Shown here: positions 22,442 through 31,803 of the stretch, piece after piece
Position numbering within the stretch: position 1 is the first letter of the stretch
Layout: every line of letters starts with the position of its first letter
NCBI GenBank assembly: GCA_020809705.1
Contig: CP085835.1
Span: 1,736,001 to 1,800,000 of the forward strand
Length of the DNA stretch: 64,000 bases
Origin: Calonectria ilicicola
Lineage: Eukaryota; Ascomycota; Sordariomycetes; Hypocreales; Nectriaceae
Direction: 5' to 3'
Notes under the pieces: model-generated
What the model was told of the DNA's origin: nothing
Database searches by the model: none
Seen by the model: the letters and a program-made list of their open reading frames with translations, nothing else
Made by a program: the position numbers and the translations under genes

Positions 22442-23635
22442 TCATTGCGCCTGCTGTTGTAATTCCTCGACCGTCTCCACAATAGCTTCTGCCATAGTGC
22501 GAGCACCTTGGTTCCCGTAGCGGTCGATGAGTTGTCGCAGCGGAGTTGAGGGGCACGCGTCACTCTCACTTCGCTTCATGGCGTCAACGACGCGTCGAGT
22601 AAGCTGCTCCTGGGCATGGGGATCTACTAACAATCGGTTTTGTGTACTCATTATCTCCTCTAGCACGACGTTCTGGGGTCGGGCGTAGTCAATAGGCTCG
22701 CCGCCTATAAGATCGTGCCAATCGATGACTTGGTCAAGGAGTCCTTCACGATGAAGTGTGCGCATTTGAAGCCCTTGGCTCTCGTTGCTTGGAGGTAAAA
22801 CAAGCACATGCTCGGCGCATGCAGCAGCATCAAAGAGGTTTCCTAGACCCGGAGTAATGCACACGAGCCGGGTGGAGCGCATCAGAGACTGCGCGACGGG
22901 CGGATCGACAGTGCGTGCATCGTAACCCACCGCCCGTGCCACCTCTGGGCTGGCAATGACATGTAGTGATTCTAGATTGCATAGTTTCGCAGCCTTACGC
23001 ATAGCTTGGTGGATGACGTTCGCATAGTCGGCGTGCTCGGTTGCGGGCACGAACGGGTTGCGTAATCCGCCGAGGTTCAACAATACACCATCACGCATCG
23101 TGATTGCAGATGGCTTCGTGATCGGCGGCGCAATGGTTGGTACAATGCGTACGTTGGTGAGACCTTCACGCTCAGCCCGTTCTCGGACACCATCAAAGTC
23201 GACAGCCAGAACCTGGCGTACCGCATGCCAGGACGAGGGAACTTTGAGCCAGAACCACAGCAGCAGATCTATCAGTACCACGGGAATTCCCAACTTGAGC
23301 ATGACGTTCGTGGCTGTGTCATCCGACACCGTCTCAAAAAGCGCTGGCTTCAGCGTCTTGCACAAGCGCTCGAGTTCATCCACGCCCCCATCCCTGTACA
23401 CGTCGATCTCGTGGATCTTCTCATAGCCATGCGGGTGTTTTGCGCTGCGCACTTGATTAAGCGCCAAGGTAAGGCCTGAGCCTACATACTGGAGCGAAAG
23501 CCCAGCTACACCGTTCCACTGGAGATGGAGGTGTCGGACGATGGCATCGAGCGAAGCAGCAGGGCCAAACCTGAAAGGCTGTGCATTGAATAAAACGACA
23601 AAGTCCCGAGGGGAGCTTGGAACGCTCTCTGACAT
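22442..23635 (-). CDS. Bacterial-like GT-B glycosyltransferase (putative)
   Basis: 397 residues, intronless, with a visibly higher GC content than the surrounding DNA. The C-terminal half has a GT-B/GT28-like nucleotide-sugar site: RLVCITPGLGNLFDAAACAE followed by HVLVLPPSNESQGLQ. This matches the usual order of Gly-loop, Glu/Asp helix, then P..N.SQ. An earlier segment, GVLLNLGGLRNPF, fits the linker strand entering the C-terminal Rossmann fold. The N-terminus (FVVLFNAQPFRFGPAASLDA) resembles the first strand of small bacterial glycosyltransferases of antibiotic pathways. There is no signal peptide. The donor and acceptor are not predictable from sequence. Lack of introns, base composition and domain type suggest bacterial ancestry (inference). 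No related pathway genes are adjacent. Confidence 0.6.
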   Translation of the reverse strand: MSESVPSSPRDFVVLFNAQPFRFGPAASLDAIVRHLHLQWNGVAGLSLQYVGSGLTLALNQVRSAKHPHGYEKIHEIDVYRDGGVDELERLCKTLKPALFETVSDDTATNVMLKLGIPVVLIDLLLWFWLKVPSSWHAVRQVLAVDFDGVRERAEREGLTNVRIVPTIAPPITKPSAITMRDGVLLNLGGLRNPFVPATEHADYANVIHQAMRKAAKLCNLESLHVIASPEVARAVGYDARTVDPPVAQSLMRSTRLVCITPGLGNLFDAAACAEHVLVLPPSNESQGLQMRTLHREGLLDQVIDWHDLIGGEPIDYARPQNVVLEEIMSTQNRLLVDPHAQEQLTRRVVDAMKRSESDACPSTPLRQLIDRYGNQGARTMAEAIVETVEELQQQAQ

Positions 23636-24872
23636 TTTAGAGCAACTCTGTTTGTCTAGTTTGTCGGAAGTTGGTGTGATGGATGTAGTTGCGATTGCCG
23701 TACTCGCTATAGGGAATTTAGTTGCTTATATTCTGATAGAATAAATACAATCGGGCCGGTTGCACCAAATACTAGCAAAATATACAATGATTATATATAC
23801 ATGGTGCATTAAAATCACGAATAATTTGTGGTCAAAGAAGCAGGTGGGGATTTTTGGCGTAGTGGCTGAGGCCTACCTTGTATTGTCTTCGTCAAGTACA
23901 TGAACCAAAGCCATGGGGTTGAAAGATAACTGGTTTCGCTTCCGATTCCACTGCATACTGCATATCCAACTGGTTGACCCTAATACGAGATGAGTACAGT
24001 TGGTCCACTTAGACCTGCCGGGCCGCGACAACACTATGTTCGGCCGCTCAGCTGCCAAGGGAAAGTGAGACTTGTACAACTAGGCGACACGGGTGGAGAT
24101 TGCTTTCCTCCATAAAATACACGGCGAAAAATTGCTCGACCCTCACAAGCCAGAAACTATTTTAGCGCGTTACCTTGGGTCATTGAGATTGCGGATCCCA
24201 ATTTCGCATTGCTTTTTATGGTTCATCCAGCCTTTTTCATTGGGCATCTCAACTTTTCACGATTCATGTTTTTTTTCTAGGCAAGTTTGCTACAGTTAAA
24301 ATATGATTGGTCTGTGACACTTGTATTTGGTAATTTGGTCAAGACATGGGAATTGGTCCACAACGCTCCCGTTATTGAGTTACCCAACCAACAGTAGAAA
24401 GTACCCATCCGACTTCATATTACGGGAGTGGGAAACCTGTGCATGCCTATGGATGGAATGGCTGAAAAGAGTTGACATGCGACCACATTGGCTTGAAATC
24501 ATTAGATCTGATGAACATCCAGGCAGCAACCAATTTTGCCCTTCTTCACCGCCTTCTCTCACCATGAGCTCCGTAAGATCTCTAGGCTTACGATTCGGCT
24601 TGTTCTGAGACATGTTCTCTTCTTGTAATGTGCATAACTAGTTCAGGATTTCACATTGTTCTTTCACTGCCGTGGGTTTTTACATATGTCGGCGATTGCA
24701 CAGTTCGTCACATTTATGCTCCACTTTTGATGATTTGATAGAAGTTGACTTGCAACATAGAAGAGCCGGTGTGTTGTCTGACATAGACACATACCCAGAA
24801 AAGATTCTCCGCATTTGTTCATATCATCGGCGGGATTATGATCTTGCAGTCATTCGATCTCCGCAACATGAG
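23636..24872. other. Intergenic, no gene seen
   Basis: About 1.2 kb between the glycosyltransferase-like gene and the F-box gene, so it holds both 5' regions. The frame upstream of the F-box start stays open from about 24672 and could hold extra N-terminal coding sequence. Confidence 0.4.
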
Positions 24873-25805
24873 ATGCATGAGATAAGGCAAACCCTTGAAT
24901 CAACCTTCAAGACCCCCATAACCTTGGGCCTGGGCGCATTTGACCACCTTCCTACAGAGATTGTTTCCATGATTTTTCTGAGCATGGATATCAATTCATT
25001 TATTTATTTTAGTCAGGTTAATCGCTGCGCGCGATCTCTATCTTTATCCTTGCGGGAGTACCGATTGGTGGTTGAGCACGGCCTAGAAGGCCTGCGAGGA
25101 CTGTTACGATCGGATCTTGCCAGCGTCTTCACTATCAAAGAAGTATACATATCTTTAACAACGCCTAATTGTGCTTCTTGTGGAAAATTTGGAGGCTTTC
25201 TGTTTCTTTTGAACAATACACGCTGCTGTTTTGAGTGTATCAAGACGTCCCCTGACTTTGGGGTAATACCCTTGTCAACCTTATCTATGACCTCAAAAAT
25301 ATCGGCTACCAAACTTCATAAACTTCTTAAATCAAGGCTGAGGGTAGTTCCAGGCGTATACTGTATGGACGGCAAACGCCCATACCTGCCCAAGTATTTG
25401 GTGAGCGAGAGTCATGCTATTGAAACCTTGACACCGCTCGGTCTTCTCGACAAAAATGCAGTGGACAACATGCAAAAGCGAAAGACAGGGTCAAACCAAC
25501 GTTTGATGGCATGTACAGCCTTCCCTTATTATGATCAAGAAACTGGAAATGTTGATCTTGGAGTCAGCTGTACAGGGTGTGAAATTGCGTATGAGCACTG
25601 TTCGCGTCTCGTCCGGCGTTCCTTCTTGCACCTTCGAGACTGCGTTTATGGCAAGCAGGAGTTCCTGAATCACTTTGAATCATGTCACGAAGCATTGGAC
25701 CTATGGGAACAGAGCAAAAAGGGAAGCAATACTCTTGATTATCCATCGTTCACTCAGAATGGTGGGCTTTTCCCTTACTCGGGCCCTGATGGGCGTCCCA
25801 TGTGA
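24873..25805 (+). CDS. F-box protein with cysteine-rich C-terminal half
   Basis: 310 residues from the ATG at 24873. An F-box lies at the N-terminus (FDHLPTEIVSMIFLSMDI then FSQVNRCARSLSLSLREYR), consistent with a Skp1-binding adaptor of an SCF ubiquitin ligase. A short zinc-ribbon-like piece follows: CASCGKFGG, then CCFECIK. Near the C-terminus CTGCEIAYEHC is followed by FLNHFESCHEALDLW, a pattern seen in many uncharacterised fungal F-box proteins. The open frame extends 67 codons upstream without an ATG (from 24672, a GTG). An upstream exon is possible but I found no convincing donor. The substrate is unknown. Confidence 0.75.
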   Translation: MHEIRQTLESTFKTPITLGLGAFDHLPTEIVSMIFLSMDINSFIYFSQVNRCARSLSLSLREYRLVVEHGLEGLRGLLRSDLASVFTIKEVYISLTTPNCASCGKFGGFLFLLNNTRCCFECIKTSPDFGVIPLSTLSMTSKISATKLHKLLKSRLRVVPGVYCMDGKRPYLPKYLVSESHAIETLTPLGLLDKNAVDNMQKRKTGSNQRLMACTAFPYYDQETGNVDLGVSCTGCEIAYEHCSRLVRRSFLHLRDCVYGKQEFLNHFESCHEALDLWEQSKKGSNTLDYPSFTQNGGLFPYSGPDGRPM

Positions 25806-26155
25806 TGGGACAAATGAGGAAGAGTTTGTATGTATGGGCAAATCTGGGTTTTATCCAACGAAAGGAAGCTGTAGCTTGGGCATATAGATGTCTAAAGAAT
25901 AGTGACTTCTGGATGAAAAGCACCACTCCTCAATTCTCGTGTTAATAAATGGTTGGTTGGGTGTCTTGAGTGTCTTCCTTCATAGAAAGATTACTCGGAG
26001 GCCAACAGGTTTGTAAATGTTATGAGCATCATGTCAAGATTTTATTGTCTGAATTGGAATTTCCATGTAAAATGAGAGCGATATAGTTCTTTATTGTCAA
26101 GAGTCTGAGCGAATCCAATCTATCGTAAGGAGGCAACATCCAATGGGATTTTCCT
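25806..26155. other. Convergent intergenic region, no gene seen
   Basis: 350 bp holding the 3' ends of the F-box and permease genes. Nothing else visible. Confidence 0.5.
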
Positions 26156-28062
26156 TTAAAATATAGCGCGAAGTACTCGCACCACGAATGGTCGATTGGG
26201 CTTTTCCTCCTCCATCTCGTGGTCCTGTAACAGCCGCGCCCCCGACGTGAGGTCCATGTCGCCGGTTGAAACAAACAGCCTCCAATCCTTACTTACAATC
26301 TTGTATCCAACGTAGAATAATATGGCTATTGGAGCAGCAAGATAAGATTTGAAAAACTTTTCAGCATTTGGTGTGGCGTCGGGAGACGGCTGTGGAGTTT
26401 CAGATTAGTACAATTCGCATCTGATCAACGGATTACTTACGTAAAGGGCATTATAAAAAGAAGCAATAAGAACGAGTATGTTCAGAGCCAATCCAATGTA
26501 GCTTCCAATAACACCGAATGGGGTTCGGTAGGGAATTCTTTCAAGAGGTAGACCTTGCGATAGCCAACCGGCTCTCATCCGGATGTGTGTGAGACAAATC
26601 GACCCCCAAACAAGAACAAAGCCGAGACCAGTCAATGCAAGAAGCCATGCAAAGACTTCGCCGCTCTTACCGGATTCGCCGGTAAAGGCCAACAATCCAA
26701 ATGTAACTTGCACGACAATGCACCACACCGGTCGACCACTTCCGTCGATGTAGGACAGGAACTTTGGTGCCATGCCTCGTTCAGCCATCGCTTGCATGGT
26801 ACGTGTTGATCCGTAAGTGCAAGAGTTGGCAACACTAAGAACTGAGATTGTGATGACAGCGTTGAAGATGGAAGGGAGGACCTTGATGTTGGCATCCTGA
26901 ATGGCGAGAACAAACGGGGATGCCTTTGTGTTTGCACCACTGGCCCCGATCAGCCTCGGGTCGTCAGATGAGATGAGCATACCCAGGATTAGAAGGTTGA
27001 CAATGTAGAAAACAGCAATTCTCCAAAACACTTGTTTACTCGCTGAAGGGATAACCTTGCGAGGATTGGCAGACTCAGCCGCGGCCAGTCCAACCATCTC
27101 TGTTCCACCGAAAGAGAAGGCAGCCACAACGAATACAGAGCAAAATCCGTTGATGGAATTTTTAAAAGCACCAGGGTCGTGCCAGTATTTGGCCCCGAGG
27201 TATCCTTGGTTTCCTACAGCGCCAGTGTTGATGATGATGCCAAGAATGATGAAACCCAAACAGGCAAGAACTTTTACCAGGCTGAGAGCAAATTCCACTT
27301 CAAAGAATTAGTGCGATTTCTTCACTTCCCAATTCTTGTTTTGACTTTATTACTCCTTACCTTCTCCATAACCCTTCACTCCAAACACCTGCACGATGGT
27401 GAGAGCGGCAAGGAATACGGCGACCCAAATACCCATATTCAAGTCGTCTCTCCAGAATTCGATCGTGATGCTAGCCGCGATGAGTTCGAACGGTAAGAGA
27501 GTTAGCCATGCAAGTGAGTATTGCCATCCCATAGAGAATCCCCTTTGCTCAAAAGTTAGCAGCTGCACTTAGATTTGGATTGGATTGGAAGAGCTTTACA
27601 GGGCGGGGTCAACCCATCGAACAATGTATGTGAAAAATGCACCATTCACGGGGAATAGAACAGCCATTTCAGCGAGAGCAAGAGAAGTTATCAGCAACAT
27701 GATGCCAACAATAGCGTATCCGATTACCTATAGAGTTTGTTAGGAATGCAACTTAGTTGAGAAATATCCGTGCTCACCAAAGCTGCCGGGCCGCCTGTGC
27801 TCAAAGCACTTCCGGAACCGACAAACAAGCCTGCTCCGATGGCACCACCTGCGTCGCTTAGCCAAAAAAGAATGATTCATGGCTTGGATTTGACAAACAT
27901 ACCTATGGCGATCATTTGCAGATGTCTGTTTTTGAGATCTCTATGAAGGTCATTCTGCTCTTCAACCTCGCCTACCTCTTCATCCTTATGTCGCGAGGAA
28001 TCGTCCGCAAGAGCTGAGTCTTTGACCGGGTCACCGATCGCGTCCGATTTTACGTTTTCCAT
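26156..28062 (-). CDS. Amino-acid permease (APC superfamily, YAT/AAT type)
   Basis: Six exons on the minus strand: 28062-27903, 27848-27778, 27727-27600, 27542-27361, 27297-26441 and 26389-26156, giving 543 residues. All junctions keep frame and restore family motifs: MIAIGGAIGAGLFVG across intron 1, AALVIGYAIVG across intron 2, ALGFSMGWQYSLAW across intron 3 and GYGEVEFALSLVKV across intron 4. About 12 TM segments are expected. The cytosolic N-terminus is acidic and Lys-rich, usual for permeases regulated by endocytosis. The role is proton-coupled uptake of amino acids at the plasma membrane; specificity is not readable. The upstream region has several GATA-type sites (ttatc/ctatc near 28310, 28450, 28510 and 28590), compatible with AreA/NIT2 nitrogen control (inference). 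Confidence 0.93.
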
Positions 28063-28950
28063 AGTAGCAAAGGATATCACAGAAAAAATACACAATTTTT
28101 ATACTGAGTGTGGTCAGATTTTGTGGTCATGTTTTGAAAGACCAAAAAGAAATGCTTTGATGTTTCGAGTATGCACACACACCTGAGCGAGGCGGGATAT
28201 ATATAGTCGCCTGACAGTCCGGACTGACACAAGAAATGTCCGGTACCTCCGCGTAACCAAGTCATAGGACCATATTGAGTTGTGGAAAGGGTAGATTTGC
28301 CGATTGCGGTTATCTTTGAGTACGTTGCTGGCATGTCGGCTAGCACCATGAGTTAACCCCTTTTTGTAAGCTCGAAGGAGACGACGGTTATTACCCCAGA
28401 TACGACGACGGGTATTAAGTAACAAAATCCACTTGATGCGAGGCGTCTTATCATCCGAGATATGCCCGTGACTTCTCTTCACCAATCGGTTTTACAACCG
28501 TGCTCTCCTATCTGGCCTCAAACCTGGGGCATCTGGGGAAGGCTGTTTGTGGTTCTATCCACATTAGAATGCCAAGATCCTAGTCTTACAGCTTATCATT
28601 AGTCCCACAGGTGCTAGTTAAGCGCCTCCACCCCCGCATGTAACCCTGTGTGGAATTTGCCTACGAGTCATTGTCAATTGGCAGGGTCCCTGGTGGAGAG
28701 GGGGGCAAGGAGCTTGGACTTGGTCCGGTGGGGATATTCAGTCATAAAAGCAAATTTAAGACGACGAGAGAGGTCTTTTATACGTACAAACAGACCATTT
28801 ATAGAGCTTACTTATCATGGCACAAGTAGCTAAACCATCATGATATTTTTATTCGGTTCTAAACCCCCTCTATAGCCCTGAACAGCTAGTTCCTCGAGCT
28901 CATCCATTGTTGTGACGAAATATTAACACTGGAGTAGAAAGTATTTAATA
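28063..28950. other. Permease 5' region, no gene seen
   Basis: About 890 bp. It holds the permease promoter with scattered GATA-like sites, then the 3' end of the DUF3445 gene. No RNA gene found. Confidence 0.5.
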
Positions 28951-30321
28951 CTAAGATCGAAGATATTCACAAACGCTTCGCCCCCATCGTACAGCACTTT
29001 TGTATCTCCACATCCCTGGGGCGTTTCCTTTCTTCAGCCCCTCGATTGCGTCTGCCAGCTCCAGTCCCAGGCCTTCCTCTTTTAGGTTGCGGATAGGGTA
29101 AAGATACGTCTTGAATGAAAATAGGACCGAGTGGCTTTGGGGAAGCCGGCTCAAAGTTTGAAGTTCGATGCGAACAAATGTCTATACAAAACTCAGCGTT
29201 AGTCGAGGACTTGGAATACAGAAATTGGCATCAATCTACCTTCGACGGATCAATCTCTTCCTCTTCGATGGCTTCTCCTTCACGAATATGGTTACCACTG
29301 GAGTTATGGAGGTTCGGGTGAGTCTGGATTGTCCACTGGGAAAAGCAGTTAGCGATTAGCTTTCTAACAAAAATGGGGTCAAAATTGTGGTTGCTTACGT
29401 TCGTTCTCTTTACACTTTTGCCCACTTCGAGCTTTCCAAAAAACCGTTCCATACTTGCTGCAATCTTTTCATAAGATGGTACCGAAGTATGGATTTGGCC
29501 CATATGCTTGCCCAATTTTGATTCTGGGTCCCAACCGGAGGGGAAGCAGCACATGAAAGCAACACATTGGTGGCCCTCTGGCGTAGGTTTCAAGAAGAAT
29601 AAATCTTCCTCAACGGTTACTCCCAAAGTACTAAGAGCCAAATTGATGTCTTGAGGTGGTTTAGTTGGATGCGCAGTCCTCATGGCAAGATTCGTCAAGG
29701 TAGATCGATCCCTGGACAGTTCGAACATGGTTGGATAGCGTGTAGCGAGATAGTCTCCCATGAGATATGTGTAAAACTCTTGAACTGCATCGACGCCAGC
29801 AGGTACACAGCCATGGACTTTGTGACCATGTTTCTGGATTAGAGCGCTTCTCAAAGTGATGCGATCTTGATAATCTCGGTCGATCGTGATAAGCTCGGAA
29901 GCAGTATCGGACTTGATTGCTATTCCGTCGATGTTAGTAACAATTGTATACCATTTGCCAAAAAGAGGCTCTTTTAAAAACGGGGAAATTTTTCAGAAAA
30001 GCTTCTTACCCATTGTTATGTGATAAATCGGCTTGAATGGACGGAATTTAGTTGGTTCAACTGCGGTCCAGTCAAAATGGTCTAGTGGCTTCAAACTTTG
30101 GCTAGCAAGTTCTTGGGGAGCCTTTTCGTCGGGGCCGAACTCCAAACCACGCGGTTTCTTCTTCCATGATTGACCCTGGAATTTAATTGTTAGATGGGAA
30201 ATTATCTTCAATTCGGCACACGTACCAATTTGAAGAGCAGCCAGCAGCATGAAAGAACAGCACCTATCGCAACTGGCACGACCCAGGATGCGCCGGGCAC
30301 AACGGCTTTGAAAGAACTCAT
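28951..30321 (-). CDS. DUF3445 heme-dependent oxidative N-demethylase-like protein
   Basis: Five exons on the minus strand: 30321-30226, 30175-30010, 29919-29399, 29335-29240 and 29181-28951, giving 369 residues. The first exon encodes a single TM anchor (WVVPVAIGAVLSCCWLLFKL). The rest is the DUF3445 family (PF11927): FRPFKPIYHITMAIK, ELITIDRDYQDRITLR, FFLKPTPEGHQCVAF, SVPSYEKIAASMERFF, KRTNWTIQTHPNL, and at the end RIELQTLSRLPQSHSVLFS. The third intron (63 bp, 29398-29336) is a multiple of three and open in frame. I spliced it because this joins RTN to WTIQ, as in the family, and retention would only insert 21 residues. A few members (bacterial HDOD, fungal relatives) use heme and oxygen to remove N-methyl groups. 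A membrane-tethered form suggests an ER location (inference). Confidence 0.85.
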
Positions 30322-31803
30322 TTTAAATAGGGATTGGACAGAAAGATAGTGTCCCAGAACGCAATTTTCGATTGTTGAGGGAAATAGATGTTCATCGTGA
30401 CTTGATCTGTAATATTTATGTATTTGCTCCTCATGTCTTTGCTGGCGGCCGGTGGCTGCTATCATAGTCACAAGTGCCACACACCACGAATTCAGTTTGC
30501 ACCATTGCCACCTCCGTCTGCGGGGTTGTTTATCGTGCATGATCCATTCCCAGCGTAGTCTCGATATCCGAATGCAACTACATTCACAGGTAGAGTGATT
30601 GAGATGGATCGAGATTCCCAAGGCGCTTGGACCGGTTGGCCAGTGTGTTCCCCAAGGGTCCCACTAGATATGCTAGCTTCTGACAGTCAGGGTGCTCTCA
30701 TTTAGCCTACCCAATTTGGAATAGCCGTTCCCCGTATTTTTGGCCGCTCTCTTTTTGCCTGCCATGTCCCGTGAGCGAGGCGTGTTCCTTGCAGCTGCTC
30801 TCTTCTGAGCTTCCCAAAAAAGGCCCTCGGAATCAAAGAGATAACACTTCGCACGTACCATCATCATGTGACTACCACGGCGTAAGCAGATGAAACCTTG
30901 CCTGTCTTCAATACCATTACGAGATAAAATCTTGTTCTATTTATCATTGGTAGCAATGCCATTGGGGGGAAGGTCCAGGCGTCTCCTGCCAAAATACCGT
31001 GCTCCAAATGAGGATTTTCAGAAAAGCAACAATTTGAAGCTTCATAAAAATGTTCTATTCAAGCGGTGATTTACACAAAATCCTATCATTTGAGCCACGT
31101 CAGGAATTGCCAGCCACATCCAAGCCACGCCTAACTTGGGGAGGTATTTGGCACGACATTTGGAAGCTGACTACAGGATTGGGTTTCATTTGTACACTGG
31201 CGCACGAAAGGCCACCCACTTACTACTAGAAAAGGTCGGCCCATCGATTAATTAGTATTGAACATGTCCTTGCCTCGGGGAACGATTTGTCTCTTCAGGA
31301 GGAAATAGTGGAGGCTACTGTTGGTGTGGGGATTGCGGTGGAATGGTCTGGTCTTGGACGATTCTATAGGGTAGTCAGGTTTAGGCTGATAAAGGAAACC
31401 GTCGGGTTTACATTTGCAGGACGGATTAAGCATGCCACATCAAATAACAAAAAGGTGCATTTTTTATAATCAAAAATACCGGCCTGGTTGACTCAGCTGT
31501 TGCTGTGCTGCTGCTGTTGAATTCCAGTGGTTTGTGTTCAGTCATCATCACATGATAGCGGGGCATGAGCAACATCCATTACTTCATCTTTGTCGCCCTC
31601 TAATGGAGTTGGGTCAACTCTCTCTTAGTTTTCCATAGAATAGGCCGTGAAATGCCAAAATCCGCGATTTAAAACCTAGAAAAAGGCGTGTCCTTTTGAA
31701 GGGCTAGCAAAACGGGGAGCAGATATACGAGTTAGCCTCAGTAAATGGTTGCAGACGTTTTATGTTCTTTTACCCATACAAACAAAGCATCTAGCGTAAT
31801 GGT
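30322..31803. other. Intergenic, no gene seen
   Basis: About 1.5 kb between the DUF3445 start and the HET gene stop. Small ORFs (for example 30673-30867) have no supporting motif. Confidence 0.5.

Noticed and set aside
28480..28520. Possible tRNA-like stem (ggttttacaaccgtgctctcc)
   Set aside because: No B-box (gttcgaatc-like) at the right distance and no acceptor stem.
30673..30867. 64-codon minus-strand ORF rich in Arg/Lys
   Set aside because: No family motif; it could be a fragment, but nothing supports it.
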